Source: Spartobacteria bacterium
GTDB taxonomy: Bacteria > Verrucomicrobiota > Verrucomicrobiia > Chthoniobacterales > Chthoniobacteraceae
Reading direction: 5' to 3'
Length of the DNA: 64,000 bases
Assembly (NCBI GenBank): GCA_021324395.1
Contig: JAJPJG010000017.1
Location: forward strand, 62,001-126,000
Shown here: positions 46,981 through 56,939 of the stretch, in pieces
Layout of the letters: each line of letters starts with the position of its first letter
Numbering within the stretch: position 1 is the stretch's first letter
Program-made: the position numbers and the translations under genes
The notes under the pieces: model-generated
What the model saw: the letters and a program-made list of their open reading frames with translations, nothing else
The model's database searches: none
What the model was told of the DNA's origin: nothing

Positions 46981-47426
46981 TTTTTCAATTCGGGAGCATT
47001 CGTGTTTGGCGCCGCGGCCGGCGCGGGCGAAGCGGAGGGATTCGTGCCGATCTGCGGTGCGGTCGCGCCGGGCACGTTTGGCGGCGGCTGAAGTCCGAAC
47101 GGATACGGCACCTCCACTTTTACGGCGGAAGGTTGAACCGGTTTGCTTTTCAGATCATTCGCGACAAGCTCCATCGCATAATCGACCGGGATTTGCACCG
47201 TGCCTTTGTCTTTAGCAATCCATGCGTAGCTATTGAGCTTCGCGTCGTTCTCTTTTTTCAAACTGGCGAGTTTTTCCACGCGCGCTTTGGCGCGCTTGTC
47301 ATCGAAGGTTTCCTGCGGCGCGGCAAATCGGATCAGCACCCACGCGATCAATGCGAACAGGCAGAAAATCGCGATTCCCCAAAAGAACCAAAAGCCAAGT
47401 GAGACTTTGCGAATTTCGGTAGGCAT
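46977..47426 (-). CDS. Single-pass membrane protein of the pseudo-cbb3 module
   Basis: A 149-aa protein of unknown family. One helix lies near residues 8-32 (LGFWFFWGIAIFCLFALIAWVLI), followed by a charged coiled-coil-like segment (KRAKARVEKLASLKKEND). A short conserved-looking block, IPVDYAMELVANDLKSKP, comes next, and then a Pro/Ala/Asn-rich tail. There are no Cys residues or heme motifs beyond the membrane segment. It starts 1 bp after actF and overlaps the CcoN-like gene by 4 bp, so it belongs to the module. It may tether the pseudo-oxidase to ACIII (inference). Confidence 0.7.
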   Translation of the reverse strand: MPTEIRKVSLGFWFFWGIAIFCLFALIAWVLIRFAAPQETFDDKRAKARVEKLASLKKENDAKLNSYAWIAKDKGTVQIPVDYAMELVANDLKSKPVQPSAVKVEVPYPFGLQPPPNVPGATAPQIGTNPSASPAPAAAPNTNAPELKK

Positions 47427-47427
47427 G

Positions 47428-48624
47428 TCAGTTCGTAAGCTGGAGCGATTGCGGCAGACGCGGATCGCGGGTTGGGAAGAGATTATGTTTGCCGAGCGCT
47501 TTCAAAAACAGAAACCCGAGCGTGCCGCCGATCCCGAGCAGCGCGAGCAGGTCGATGAAAGAAGGGCTGAAACCGGTCTTGTGCAGCATCGGCATGATCA
47601 CGACGTAAAGGTCGAGCATTTGCATCAACACGATCCAGCCGGCGACGCAGCAGAGCACTTTCGGCACTTTTTTCGTCCATTGCAAAAGCAGCAGCGGAAA
47701 CGGAATGAAAAAGCGGCCGATCACGAGCAGCAGACTCAGATACCACCACGACTCGACGTTGCGGCGGATAAAATACGACGTCTCTTCCGGGATGTTCGCA
47801 TACCAGATCAGCATGTATTGCGAGAAGCCGATGTAAGCCCAGAAGACACTGAACGCGAACATCAGTTTGCCCATGATGTGGTAATGCTCAAGGGTGACGA
47901 CGTTGTTTAAATATCCCTTGTTTTTTAGCGCAGTCACGATGAGCACGAGCAATGACATCGAGCTGCCTGCGGCCCCGGCGAAAATGTAAACACCCCACAT
48001 CGTCGAGCCCCATTTGTAGTCGAGTCCCATCAGCCAGTCGACCGCACCAAACGTCAGCGACAATGCAAAAACCGGAATTCCCGCGACGCCGAATTTGCGC
48101 ATCGAAATCGTGTGCGACGCTTTGCCGTCGGCATCCTGCTGGGTGGAGTGACGCTTCAGCGAAAGCGCGACAAAGCTCAGCAGCGCAAAATAGATGACGT
48201 AGCGCAAAACGAAAAAGCCGTGGCTCAAATACCAGCGCTTTTTGTCGAGCACTTCATCCGCGCCGTGCGGAATGTTCCACCATTTCCAAAGCGTCGGCGC
48301 ACAGAGAAGAGCCGGGATGAAAAACAGCAGCGCGATCGGGAGCAGTCCCGCGACGGTTTCCAAAATGCGACGCACCACGACCGACCATTCGGCATCGGTC
48401 GCGTGATGGACGAGAATCCAAAACAACGAGCCCGCGCAGAGCGTGAAGAAATACATGAACGCAAACAGCCATGAATACGCAAACTGTTCGTGCAGGTTCG
48501 GGATGAACGCGCAAATCGCGCTGCCGACGATGCCGATCGCGCCGGCGCCGAGCAGCAGCGGAAGCCAGTTGCCCGCGTCGTTTTGGTTGAAAACTTCGGC
48601 TTTGGGTTGTGAGTGTTCGGTCAT
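47428..48624 (-). CDS. actF: Alternative complex III subunit ActF
   Basis: A 398-aa membrane subunit with about ten helices, homologous to ActC/NrfD-like proteins but without quinol-site conservation in known complexes. ATG 48624 overlaps the actE stop as ATGA; the longer open frame is rejected. Recognisable segments are WILVHHATDAEWSVVVRRI, WYLSHGFFVLRYVIYF, SLTFGAVDWLMGLDYKWGS and FSQYMLIWYANIPEET. It is the last true ACIII gene before the pseudo-cbb3 module. Confidence 0.88.
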   Translation of the reverse strand: MTEHSQPKAEVFNQNDAGNWLPLLLGAGAIGIVGSAICAFIPNLHEQFAYSWLFAFMYFFTLCAGSLFWILVHHATDAEWSVVVRRILETVAGLLPIALLFFIPALLCAPTLWKWWNIPHGADEVLDKKRWYLSHGFFVLRYVIYFALLSFVALSLKRHSTQQDADGKASHTISMRKFGVAGIPVFALSLTFGAVDWLMGLDYKWGSTMWGVYIFAGAAGSSMSLLVLIVTALKNKGYLNNVVTLEHYHIMGKLMFAFSVFWAYIGFSQYMLIWYANIPEETSYFIRRNVESWWYLSLLLVIGRFFIPFPLLLLQWTKKVPKVLCCVAGWIVLMQMLDLYVVIMPMLHKTGFSPSFIDLLALLGIGGTLGFLFLKALGKHNLFPTRDPRLPQSLQLTN

Positions 48625-49316
48625 TTCGTCACCTGCGGTTGATCCAATTGCGCGCGCTGATCCTGCGGCACATCGTTTAACGTCGCGTTTTGACTGCGCT
48701 GCAACGCGCGGATGTAAGCAATGATCGCCCAACGATCCTCGACCGTGATCTGCGGGCCGTAAGCGCCCATCGTGTTTTTGCCATGGGTGATCGTGTTGAA
48801 AATCTGGCCGTCCGGCATTGTGCGCAGGCGGTTGTCCTGAAAATTCGCGACGCCGACTAAACCATATTGCGTCACAATTCCATTGCCCGAGCCTGTCGCG
48901 CCGTGGCAGACCGCGCAGTTGATCGTGAAGCGTTCTTTGCCGCGAGCCATGAACTCCGGCGTGACTTCCACCGGAATGCCGTCGCCGTAAACATCGCCGA
49001 TTTTTCCGCTGTTGTAATAATCCGGTGCCATGGAAAACGCGCCCGGTTTTTGGCGGAATTTATTGTTGTTAGCTTCGGTCGAATAATACGCGTGCGGCAG
49101 CGTGTAACCGAGCGGGACAGTGCCATCGACCGGTTTGCGCGCGGCGCGACCGTCGCTAAAGAACGCGCTCTCGTGCTGCGGGTCAAAACGCGGCTGATGA
49201 TCCATGTCCGGAATGATCTCGATGGGTGGTTTCGTTGTGTGCGTGCCGCGGAATCCCGCGATTGCGACGACCGTGATCACAGCCAGAATGAAGATGAGAA
49301 AAAAGGAACGCAGCAT
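48621..49316 (-). CDS. actE: Alternative complex III monoheme cytochrome ActE
   Basis: A 231-aa cytochrome c subunit with an uncleaved or cleaved N-terminal helix (FFLIFILAVITVVAIAGF) and no lipobox Cys, unlike lipid-anchored ActE in characterised complexes. The start of the mature part (DMDHQPRFDPQ) and TLPHAYYSTEANNN are family features. Heme binding is CAVCHGATGSGNG near residue 135 and the distal Met is in NTMGAYG near 183. It delivers electrons out of the complex. It is coupled to actF by ATGA. Confidence 0.9.
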   Translation of the reverse strand: MLRSFFLIFILAVITVVAIAGFRGTHTTKPPIEIIPDMDHQPRFDPQHESAFFSDGRAARKPVDGTVPLGYTLPHAYYSTEANNNKFRQKPGAFSMAPDYYNSGKIGDVYGDGIPVEVTPEFMARGKERFTINCAVCHGATGSGNGIVTQYGLVGVANFQDNRLRTMPDGQIFNTITHGKNTMGAYGPQITVEDRWAIIAYIRALQRSQNATLNDVPQDQRAQLDQPQVTK

Positions 49317-49319
49317 GGC

Positions 49320-49865
49320 TTAATCGTGCACGAGCGTGACGTGCTGGCCGCCGATTTGCTCGAGCAGTTCGCGCGTTTTGGTTTCGGAAAATTTCGGGTC
49401 GCGTGCTTCGATCACGAGGAAAAATCCGTCGTCCGTGACTTTCGCAAAACGCTCCCAGTTGAACATAGGATGATTCCAGCGCGGCAGTTGATTCATGATC
49501 AGCAGCGCAAAAACAGTCGAAAACGCAGAGAACAACACCGTTAGCTCAAAGAAAATCGGCATGAACGCCGGCACGGTCATGAACGTGGTCGGTTTGCCGT
49601 GCACGACGACCGGGTAATCGAACAGTGACGGATAACATTCGAGCACGACCGCCGTGAGCAGGCCGAGCGTGCCGCCGCAGAGCACGACCGCGCTCAGCCA
49701 GGATTTGCCGAGGCCCATTGCCTTGTCCATGCCGTGCACTGGAAACGGCGTGTGGACGTCCCATTTTCTAAAACCGGCGTCGCGCACTTTTTCGGCTGCG
49801 TTGTAAAGCGCAGTCGCGTTCGCGAATTCCGCCGCGAGTCCGTAAACTTTGCGTGAACGTTCCAT
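49320..49865 (-). CDS. actD: Alternative complex III subunit ActD (DUF3341)
   Basis: A 181-aa protein with two membrane helices (about 55-80 and 97-120). It has the DUF3341 pattern YGLAAEFANATALYNAAEKVRDAG followed by a DVHTPFPVHGMDKAMG loop. It packs beside ActC and ActF in the membrane; it has no cofactor. Its start codon overlaps the actC stop by one base. Confidence 0.88.
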   Translation of the reverse strand: MERSRKVYGLAAEFANATALYNAAEKVRDAGFRKWDVHTPFPVHGMDKAMGLGKSWLSAVVLCGGTLGLLTAVVLECYPSLFDYPVVVHGKPTTFMTVPAFMPIFFELTVLFSAFSTVFALLIMNQLPRWNHPMFNWERFAKVTDDGFFLVIEARDPKFSETKTRELLEQIGGQHVTLVHD

Positions 49866-51331
49866 CAGTGATGAGCCTCCACTCCGACGTGTGCGTCCGG
49901 CGCGTTATGATGCGGATCGGCTTCCGGAAGCACGATTTTGACTTCCGACATCGCGATCATCGGCAGGAACCGCATGAACAAAAGGAACAGCGAAAGGAAA
50001 ATTCCGAATGTGCCGATAAATGTCCAAATCTCGACCCAGCTCGGATGATACAGGTGCCATGACGACGGGATGAAATCGCGCGAGATCGACGTGACGATGA
50101 TCACGAAACGCTCGAACCACATGCCGGCGTTAACGAAATTACAGACGATGAAAACGATCAGCGTGTTGCGGCGCCACGATTTTTTCCAGAACAACTGAGG
50201 CGCAATGACATTGCACGTAATCATCGACCAATAAGCCCACCAATATGGCGCGGGCTGCACGTGCAGCGCCGGCCCGATGATGTAAGGATCGGCGAGACGA
50301 TTGCGCAGGAAGGCCCATTGCTCGTAAGGATTCGCGCCATACCATGCGACGAAAAATTCCATCGCATACGCGTAGCCGACGATCGAGCCGGTCAGCAAAA
50401 TGATCTTCGCCATTTTCTCGACGTGCTGCTGCGTGATCACGTCGTAGAGCTGCGGATAAAGCAAACGTGCCGGGATTAAAATCGTCAGCACCATCGCGAA
50501 CCCGCCGAAGATCGCGCCTGCAACGAAGTAAGGCGGAAAAATCGTCGCGTGCCAACCGGGAATCACCGACGTCGCAAAGTCGAACGACACGACCGAGTGC
50601 ACGGAAAGCACGAGCGGCGTCGAGAGGCCGGCCAAAATCAGATACGCCATTTCGTAGTGACGCCACTGGCGGTTCGAGCCGCGCCAGCCGAGCGCAAACA
50701 CGGTGAAGAAGAACTTTTTGACACGCGATTTGGCGCGGTCGCGCAGCGTCGCGAGATCGGGAACGAGTCCCGTATACCAAAACAGCACTGACACGGTGAA
50801 ATAGGTCGACACCGCGAACACGTCCCAAAGCAGCGGGCTGCGGAAGTTCGGCCAGATGCCGTTATACCACGGCACTGGCGCGAGGAACCAAACCATCCAG
50901 ACGCGTCCGACGTGAATGCCGGGGAAAATACCTGCGCAAACCACCGCGAACAGCGTCATCGCTTCCGATGCGCGGTTGATCGACGTGCGCCATTTTTGTC
51001 GCGTCAAAAACAGAATCGCCGAAATCAGCGTGCCGGCGTGACCGATACCGATCCAGAAAACGAAGTTCGTAATGTCCCACGCCCATCCAACCGGATGGTT
51101 TTCTCCCCAAACGCCTACGCCGGTCGAAATTTGATACGCGATGCAAAAACAGCCGAACAACGCGATCGGCGCGGTTATGCAAAACGCGACCCACCACCAG
51201 ATCGGCGTCTTCGCCTCGACGATCGTGGAGATGTTATCGGTGACCCAGTTGGCCTTGCGGTCATTGATGATCAGCGGCACGCGCTTCACTGCCGCGGCGT
51301 CTGAGTCTAATGTTGCGGTGTGGTTAGCCAT
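49865..51331 (-). CDS. actC: Alternative complex III quinol-oxidising subunit ActC
   Basis: A 488-aa NrfD/PsrC-like membrane subunit with ten helices, considered the quinol-oxidation site of ACIII. Features include [34 protein letters not shown] near residue 108, [29 protein letters not shown] and [17 protein letters not shown]. The conserved His and Asp residues of these motifs are those associated with quinol binding in the family. It has 1-bp overlaps with actB and actD. Confidence 0.93.
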   Translation of the reverse strand: MANHTATLDSDAAAVKRVPLIINDRKANWVTDNISTIVEAKTPIWWWVAFCITAPIALFGCFCIAYQISTGVGVWGENHPVGWAWDITNFVFWIGIGHAGTLISAILFLTRQKWRTSINRASEAMTLFAVVCAGIFPGIHVGRVWMVWFLAPVPWYNGIWPNFRSPLLWDVFAVSTYFTVSVLFWYTGLVPDLATLRDRAKSRVKKFFFTVFALGWRGSNRQWRHYEMAYLILAGLSTPLVLSVHSVVSFDFATSVIPGWHATIFPPYFVAGAIFGGFAMVLTILIPARLLYPQLYDVITQQHVEKMAKIILLTGSIVGYAYAMEFFVAWYGANPYEQWAFLRNRLADPYIIGPALHVQPAPYWWAYWSMITCNVIAPQLFWKKSWRRNTLIVFIVCNFVNAGMWFERFVIIVTSISRDFIPSSWHLYHPSWVEIWTFIGTFGIFLSLFLLFMRFLPMIAMSEVKIVLPEADPHHNAPDAHVGVEAHH

Positions 51332-54300
51332 TAAGCGTTCCCTCCCGGCTGACCCTGAAACAGGGTTTTTTCATGTTCGATTTTAAATGAGCCCGCTTTA
51401 TCCGCGCCCGGCATCTTCGGGTTGGGATTGCGCAAACGTGCAAGATATTTGACGCGTGTGTTGACGTTAAGATACTCGAGCAAGCGATAGCCGCGTTCGT
51501 TCTTGCGCAACTGCGACACTTTGCTTTCCGGATCGGCGATGTTGCCAAAAACAATCGATTCGTTCGGGCAAGCCTGCTGGCACGCAGTCTGGAACGCGTC
51601 AGTCGGAATCTTGATGTCATCCGAAGCGCCCGCGCGCACTTTCGCGCCGATCTTTGCTTCCTGGATACGCTGCACGCAAAATGTGCATTTTTCCATGACG
51701 CCGCGGATACGCACCGTGACGTTCGGATTTTTCTGCATCTTGATCGTGTCCGGCGTTCCTTTTTTCGTCAGCGGCCCCCAGTAAAGCTGATGATTTTCGA
51801 TCGGGCGTTCGTTGTAATTGAAGAAATTGAAGCGGCGAACCTTGAAGGGACAGTTGTTTGCACAATACCGCGTGCCGATGCAACGGTTGTATGCCATCAC
51901 GTTGAGACCTTCCTCGCTGTGGACCGTCGCGTTGACCGGGCAAACCGTCTCGCACGGAGCGTTTTCGCAGTGTTGGCAGAGCATGGGCTGCGTCAGCATT
52001 TCCGGTTCCGGATCGGTTTCATCTGTCGTCGCAAAATAACGATCCATGCGCAACCAGTGCATCTCGCGGCCGTTGATCACCTGCTCCTTGCCAACGATCG
52101 GTGTGTTATTTTCCGACTGGCAGGCGACGACGCACGCGTTGCAACCGAGGCAAGTGCCGAGGTCGATGACCATCCCCCACTGGTGCGGGCCATCGTATTT
52201 TAAAGGATGCGTGTAAAGCGTCGGATTGCCGCCTTCGGGCAACTCCGCGTCCATGCCCACTTTCTGCGCAAACGCTGGATCCTTTTCGTATTCCTCAATC
52301 GTTGCCTCGCGAACGAGCGCGCGACCTTCCATGCTCCAGTGATCCTGCGTGATTGCGAGCGTGCCATGATTTCCAGTCCGTTTAACTTTCGCAAAAGCGA
52401 AATACGGCGCAGTAGTCGTGCGCAGCGGATAAACGTTCACGCCCGAGCCTGTGCCGACGCGGCCAGTGACGGTCCGGCCGTAACCGAGCGAAATCGAAAT
52501 CGAATCGTCCGCGTGTCCCGGCGCGATCAAGATCGGCGCTTCGATTTTGCGGTTCTCGATCGCGATTTCGATCATGTCGGCTTTCGCTTCGTTGATGCCG
52601 ACACCGAGTTTCTTTGCGGTTGCCGGACTGATCAATGCGGCATTATCCCACGTGAGTTTCGTGATTGGATCAGGCGTTTCCTGCAGCCAGCCGTTGTTGT
52701 TAAAGCGGCCATCGTCCAGCTTCGGATCGGCTGTGAAAACAACCTCGTAAGTATCCGCGCCACCGAGCGCCGGCAGGTTCACATTTTCCTGCACATACGA
52801 CGTGGCGGCGGAGCCCATGAAAAACAGAATCCGCTGATTCGCGTTGCTCTCGGCAAGGAAACCGTCGTGCAAAAATTTGTTCCAGGCCGAATCGAAATCC
52901 GCCGGCTTCGCGATTTGGCGGAACGTTTCCTGCACCAATTCCGGTCCAGCCGGTTTCGGCATTCCGCAAAACCGCGCGAGCACGTCGATATCGGACCAGC
53001 CGCCATAAAGCGGCAGAATCATCGGCTGCATCGAAACGTAAGCGCCGTCCGTGCTGCGGCCATCGCCCCACGCTTCGAGATAATGCGCGCGCGGCACGTG
53101 CCACGTCGCTGGCTGCGACGTCTCGTTTTGGTGCAAACTGAGATGCACGACCGTCGGGATCGATTGCTGCAGCTTTGCCCATTCGAGATCGGCGGGCGCG
53201 TTGTAAACCGGGTTGCCGCCGAGGATGAAAAGCGTATTGATCTTTTTGTCGGTGATGTCTTTCGCAAGCTCGGCGATCGACACTGCCGGACGCCCTTCGA
53301 CTTGCTGGCCCATCACCGTTTGTCCGAGGTTTCCGAGCGCGGAATTAATCGCGTTGACGAGCAACTGCACGGCGACCGGTTGGCGCGCGCCGACGATGAC
53401 CAGCGACTTGCCTTTGCTCGCGAGCAAATCTTCCGCGAGGCCGTCGATCCATCCTTCAGTGAATTTCGCCGCGGCCTGCGACTTCGGAACGGCTGCGTAG
53501 AATTGCGTTAACGCCTGTTCGCCAGTCGCTGCGCCAATCTTTTCGGCGAGCGCTAGCGCAAACGCGCCGATCTGGCTCGCCGGACAGCGCAGCCGATGAT
53601 CCGCCATGCCGCCCGTGATCGTGTAGCGATTTTCGACGGCATAAAGCCGGTTCATTTTCTCGCCGGCTTTTTCAACACGGCGACGCGCAGTGAAGCCCTT
53701 GATCGCCTCGATATTACCTTCCTCGCAGCCGAGGAAATCGGAATCGAGCGCGAGAATGACGTCTGCTTTTTCGAAATTGTGCGCGACTTTGATGCCCGGG
53801 CCGTAGGCCACATAGGCGGCTTTATCGACATTTTCCGCGCCCAACGGTTCGTAAACAGTCCAGCGGACAAGCGGAAAGCGCTTTTCAATCTCCGTGCGCA
53901 GTCGTTCACGCGTCGGCGAATTGTCTTCCTCGACGAGAAATGCGAGCCCGTCGCCATTCGCAGCGGCGGCATCGGTGACGAGTTTGTCTAGAAACGCTTC
54001 AAAGTCCTTTGCATCGACTTCCGCGCCTTTGGACATGAACGCACGCGAGCGATCCGGATCATACAAATCGAGCACCGACGCCTGCGAAAACACATCGGTT
54101 CCACCGTGCCCTTTGTTGATCGGATGCAGCGGATTGCCTTCCATTTTGGTCGGCCGTCCATCGTGCGTCGTCGCGATCAGCGGAATGTAACCGCGACGCG
54201 TCGGCATCGACGTCGCGTAAAACAACGGTTTGCCCGGAATCGCCCACTCGACGCTCTTTGTAAACGGCACGAGATGCAGTTCCGGTCGACGACAGCCGGC

Positions 54301-54510
54301 GAGCCCGATGCCTGCGAGCGCGGTAGACGCGCCCATGATTTTTAAAAAATGACGCCGCGAAACTTCGCCGCCGTTGAATTCAGCCGCGCCTTGCGGGAAC
54401 TCGGTTTCCAGCCATTGCGAGAACTCCGGCTTCTCCGCGAGTTGCTCAAGGCTGCGCCAGTATTTTTTGCCGGTCAACGGCTCGGGTGGATGATTGAAAA
54501 CGCGTTTCAT
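51331..54510 (-). CDS. actB: Alternative complex III iron-sulfur subunit ActB
   Basis: A 1059-aa fusion of a molybdopterin-oxidoreductase-like domain, lacking the cofactor in characterised ACIII, and a C-terminal ferredoxin domain. A twin-arginine-like signal, [12 protein letters not shown], occurs near residue 51. The ferredoxin part begins near 785 and has [50 protein letters not shown] and CTFCVQRI, enough for three [4Fe-4S] clusters and one [3Fe-4S] cluster. It passes electrons from ActC to ActA. It overlaps actA by 4 bp. Confidence 0.95.
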   Translation of the reverse strand: MKRVFNHPPEPLTGKKYWRSLEQLAEKPEFSQWLETEFPQGAAEFNGGEVSRRHFLKIMGASTALAGIGLAGCRRPELHLVPFTKSVEWAIPGKPLFYATSMPTRRGYIPLIATTHDGRPTKMEGNPLHPINKGHGGTDVFSQASVLDLYDPDRSRAFMSKGAEVDAKDFEAFLDKLVTDAAAANGDGLAFLVEEDNSPTRERLRTEIEKRFPLVRWTVYEPLGAENVDKAAYVAYGPGIKVAHNFEKADVILALDSDFLGCEEGNIEAIKGFTARRRVEKAGEKMNRLYAVENRYTITGGMADHRLRCPASQIGAFALALAEKIGAATGEQALTQFYAAVPKSQAAAKFTEGWIDGLAEDLLASKGKSLVIVGARQPVAVQLLVNAINSALGNLGQTVMGQQVEGRPAVSIAELAKDITDKKINTLFILGGNPVYNAPADLEWAKLQQSIPTVVHLSLHQNETSQPATWHVPRAHYLEAWGDGRSTDGAYVSMQPMILPLYGGWSDIDVLARFCGMPKPAGPELVQETFRQIAKPADFDSAWNKFLHDGFLAESNANQRILFFMGSAATSYVQENVNLPALGGADTYEVVFTADPKLDDGRFNNNGWLQETPDPITKLTWDNAALISPATAKKLGVGINEAKADMIEIAIENRKIEAPILIAPGHADDSISISLGYGRTVTGRVGTGSGVNVYPLRTTTAPYFAFAKVKRTGNHGTLAITQDHWSMEGRALVREATIEEYEKDPAFAQKVGMDAELPEGGNPTLYTHPLKYDGPHQWGMVIDLGTCLGCNACVVACQSENNTPIVGKEQVINGREMHWLRMDRYFATTDETDPEPEMLTQPMLCQHCENAPCETVCPVNATVHSEEGLNVMAYNRCIGTRYCANNCPFKVRRFNFFNYNERPIENHQLYWGPLTKKGTPDTIKMQKNPNVTVRIRGVMEKCTFCVQRIQEAKIGAKVRAGASDDIKIPTDAFQTACQQACPNESIVFGNIADPESKVSQLRKNERGYRLLEYLNVNTRVKYLARLRNPNPKMPGADKAGSFKIEHEKTLFQGQPGGNA

Positions 54511-55238
54511 CGGTGGCAGGCAAAGCAGTTGATATCCGGCGGCTGCACGTTCCAGTTGTGCTTGAGTGTGTTGCCGATTTCCAATTGCGTCAGTTTTACT
54601 TCGCCCGAAAAATCCTTCTGCTCTTCGCCCGGAGGCTTGCCGTATTTCGCAGTGAACGTCTGCGCGTTTTCATCCGACGGTTTCCAGTCGAGATTCGTCA
54701 CCTGCTCGCGGGGACGCAGATTGTTCTCCGGCGCACGATGGCAATCGAGGCACCACGACATGCTGTGCGGTTTTGCGTGGTAAACGACAGCCATGTGGTT
54801 GACCTGATCGTGACATGAAAAGCAGCTCACGCCGCGATTCACGTGCGCCGAGTGATTGAAGTAAACGTAGTCCGGCGTCTTGTGAATCTGCACCCAGCTC
54901 ACGGGCAATTCCGATTTCCAGCTCTCGCGCACCGCTTGCAATTTCGGGTTATCTTTTTGCACCTGCGAATGGCAGTTCATGCACGTTTGCGTGTTCGGCA
55001 CGTTCGAGTGCGCCGCGACCTCGACAAAGCTGTGGCAATAGCGGCAATCCATGCCGAGCTGCGACACGTGGATGTCGTGCGGGAACGGCACAGGCTGGAT
55101 CGGCTCGTAGCCGACGCGCGTGTATTTCGGCGTAAAATAATACCAGACGCCTGCGGTCACCGCATTGCCGAGCACGAACAAAATCACGAGAATTTTGAGC
55201 GGCAGCCAGTTCGTCCATTTTGGAAAAAGATTCGCCAT
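54507..55238 (-). CDS. actA: Alternative complex III pentaheme cytochrome ActA
   Basis: A 243-aa multiheme cytochrome c with one N-terminal anchor (about 14-35). Five CxxCH motifs are present: CRYCH, CMNCH, CFSCH, CLDCH and CFACH. It has the family's FPHDIHVSQLGMDCRYCHSFVE region and ends with the last heme motif and Arg. It is the first gene of the operon; a GGGGAGG Shine-Dalgarno lies unusually far (about 14 nt) from ATG 55238. A CRP-type palindrome lies ~130 bp upstream. Confidence 0.94.
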   Translation of the reverse strand: MANLFPKWTNWLPLKILVILFVLGNAVTAGVWYYFTPKYTRVGYEPIQPVPFPHDIHVSQLGMDCRYCHSFVEVAAHSNVPNTQTCMNCHSQVQKDNPKLQAVRESWKSELPVSWVQIHKTPDYVYFNHSAHVNRGVSCFSCHDQVNHMAVVYHAKPHSMSWCLDCHRAPENNLRPREQVTNLDWKPSDENAQTFTAKYGKPPGEEQKDFSGEVKLTQLEIGNTLKHNWNVQPPDINCFACHR

Positions 55239-55360
55239 GGGTTAGTTAGTTGCCTCCCCGGCGACTCGTGTTGGATTGGGACAATTGAAGGACACTTTTC
55301 AACAAAATGGGATGAGAGCCGCGCACTTTATTTGCCCCTGCCAAAAACACGCAAGCGGAT

Positions 55361-55380
55361 TTTGTGAAAATTTTCACAAA
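55361..55380. promoter_or_regulatory. Perfect 20-bp palindrome, CRP/FNR-family site upstream of actA
   Basis: TTTGTGAAAA at 55361-55370 is followed by its exact reverse complement. The inner half-sites TGTGA (55363-55367) and TCACA (55374-55378) with a 6-bp spacer equal the CRP consensus TGTGA-N6-TCACA. A weak promoter may follow on the minus strand (TTGCGT 55354-55349, TAAAGT 55330-55325). The only start it faces at close range is actA. The remaining gap 55239-55470 shows no gene. Confidence 0.7.
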
Positions 55381-55470
55381 CTTCAAAATTGGGGCAATCG
55401 CGTGTGGCGACATTCGTGTAAAAATAACAAAGCACACTCCGTTTCTGGCAATGTGCGGAAGGTCTGTTTG

Positions 55471-56865
55471 TCAAAGTTTCCGGCGTAGTTGCAACACAAA
55501 AAACGCATTTTTGTTTTTGTCCTGAAGCTCCGCGAGTGAACGCGTCTCCGGCCACATTCGTTGGAGTTTGTTTTTTGATGAAAGCCGCGTCAGCACAATG
55601 CCGCCGGTATCCGGCAGATCGTGCGTGGTTTGCGCGTAAACACAATGTGACTTCACGTAAAACAATTCCGGGAGAAACCCGCAATCGAAGACGTAGAGCG
55701 GCTCGCCGCCCGGAACAGCCGCGTCCACTTTTTCGCCAAAGCCGCGGACGTTCGCCTCGGCATTGACGTGCGGAACGATCAGCAGCGCGTAAACACACAT
55801 CGCGATCGCCGCAACCGCTGCTGCGCCGAGCGACCATTTCCGCGCGCGCTCTGCAAAACGCACTTGCAAAACAATCGCCAGCACAACACTCGTCGGCGCA
55901 AGCATCGGCAACGTGTAACGCGGCAGCATTCCTGGAATCAGCAGCAGCGCGAAAAAGCAAATCACCAGCGGCCATCGCGTTGCGCGCACGATCAATGCAT
56001 CGCGTTCCGGCAGGCGCTCCAGCGGTTCGCTTTTCCACAGCAGCGGCAGAAGCAAAACCCAAGGCAGAAAATTTGCGACGCCGCGCGGCAAATTCACAAA
56101 CACCGATGCGATATTGATCCCGCCTCCGCCGACGCGCTCCTCCATTTGCTTCATCCAAACTGCCGTCGCATTCAAATGCGCCGTCGCGTGACGATACGGA
56201 ATCAGCCATGTCGAAAAAATTGCAACCATCACCAGCAAACCGATAATGTGCGGCGGTCGCGCGAGCTCACGCATTTCCCGCGCACGCCACAAAACCGGCA
56301 CCGCGATCGCGTAAAAAAACAGCAAGTGCAGCGGCCCTTTTGCCAACGCTGCGAGCCCGAGAAAAACAAATGGCACCGTCCATATGAGCCACGGCGATTT
56401 TTTTTGCGCCCAAAAACTCATCCAGCAGACGATCGCGATTCCCGACAGCGAAATGTAAATCGCCTCGATCTCCGCGAGCCTTCCTTTTTCGAGCAAGCCG
56501 AGATTCGTCATCATCGCCAGCGCCGCGATCAGCGCCGTCTCCGCACCCCGCCACGGAATGACCATCGCAACGGTTGCTAAAACAAGCGCAAGCACCGCGA
56601 GAGCCGACGGCACCCGCGCCGTCCATTCGTTTCGCGCGCCGAGCGCTTTCATTGAAAATGCGATCGCCCAGTTCACCAACGGCGGCTTGCGCAGATACGG
56701 CTGCCCATTGATCTGCGGCACAATCCAGCCGCCCATCTCAAGCATCGCCACGGCTGGCAAAATCCGCCGACCCTCCTCGCCCTTGATTTCCGTCGAGCCC
56801 AAACCAGGCAAAAAAATCAGCGCCCACAACAGCGTGACTACGGCAAAAACATGCGCGGACTTCAT
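55471..56865 (-). CDS. ArnT/PMT-family membrane glycosyltransferase
   Basis: A 464-aa protein with about twelve membrane helices. ATG 56865 (MKSAHVFAVVTLLW) is favoured over 56919, which would overlap the divergent gene. The first loop contains GEEGRRILPAVAMLEMGGWIVPQINGQPYLRKPPL, in which the acidic residues and the Tyr-x-x-Lys-Pro-Pro element are characteristic of ArnT and related lipid-linked sugar transferases. It likely moves a sugar from undecaprenyl phosphate to lipid A or a protein outside the inner membrane. The acceptor cannot be told. Confidence 0.8.
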   Translation of the reverse strand: MKSAHVFAVVTLLWALIFLPGLGSTEIKGEEGRRILPAVAMLEMGGWIVPQINGQPYLRKPPLVNWAIAFSMKALGARNEWTARVPSALAVLALVLATVAMVIPWRGAETALIAALAMMTNLGLLEKGRLAEIEAIYISLSGIAIVCWMSFWAQKKSPWLIWTVPFVFLGLAALAKGPLHLLFFYAIAVPVLWRAREMRELARPPHIIGLLVMVAIFSTWLIPYRHATAHLNATAVWMKQMEERVGGGGINIASVFVNLPRGVANFLPWVLLLPLLWKSEPLERLPERDALIVRATRWPLVICFFALLLIPGMLPRYTLPMLAPTSVVLAIVLQVRFAERARKWSLGAAAVAAIAMCVYALLIVPHVNAEANVRGFGEKVDAAVPGGEPLYVFDCGFLPELFYVKSHCVYAQTTHDLPDTGGIVLTRLSSKNKLQRMWPETRSLAELQDKNKNAFFVLQLRRKL

Positions 56866-56939
56866 GCGCCGCGTTTGTCCGCGATTCGTGCTGAAATGAA
56901 AAGCGCGGAGATATCGCAATGCGTGATGTAAGTTTCAAT

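Noticed and set aside
55276-55488. A 70-codon frame crossing the CRP-like palindrome
   Set aside because: It has no ribosome binding site, no recognisable product and overlaps the regulatory gap of the actA operon and the end of the glycosyltransferase gene.
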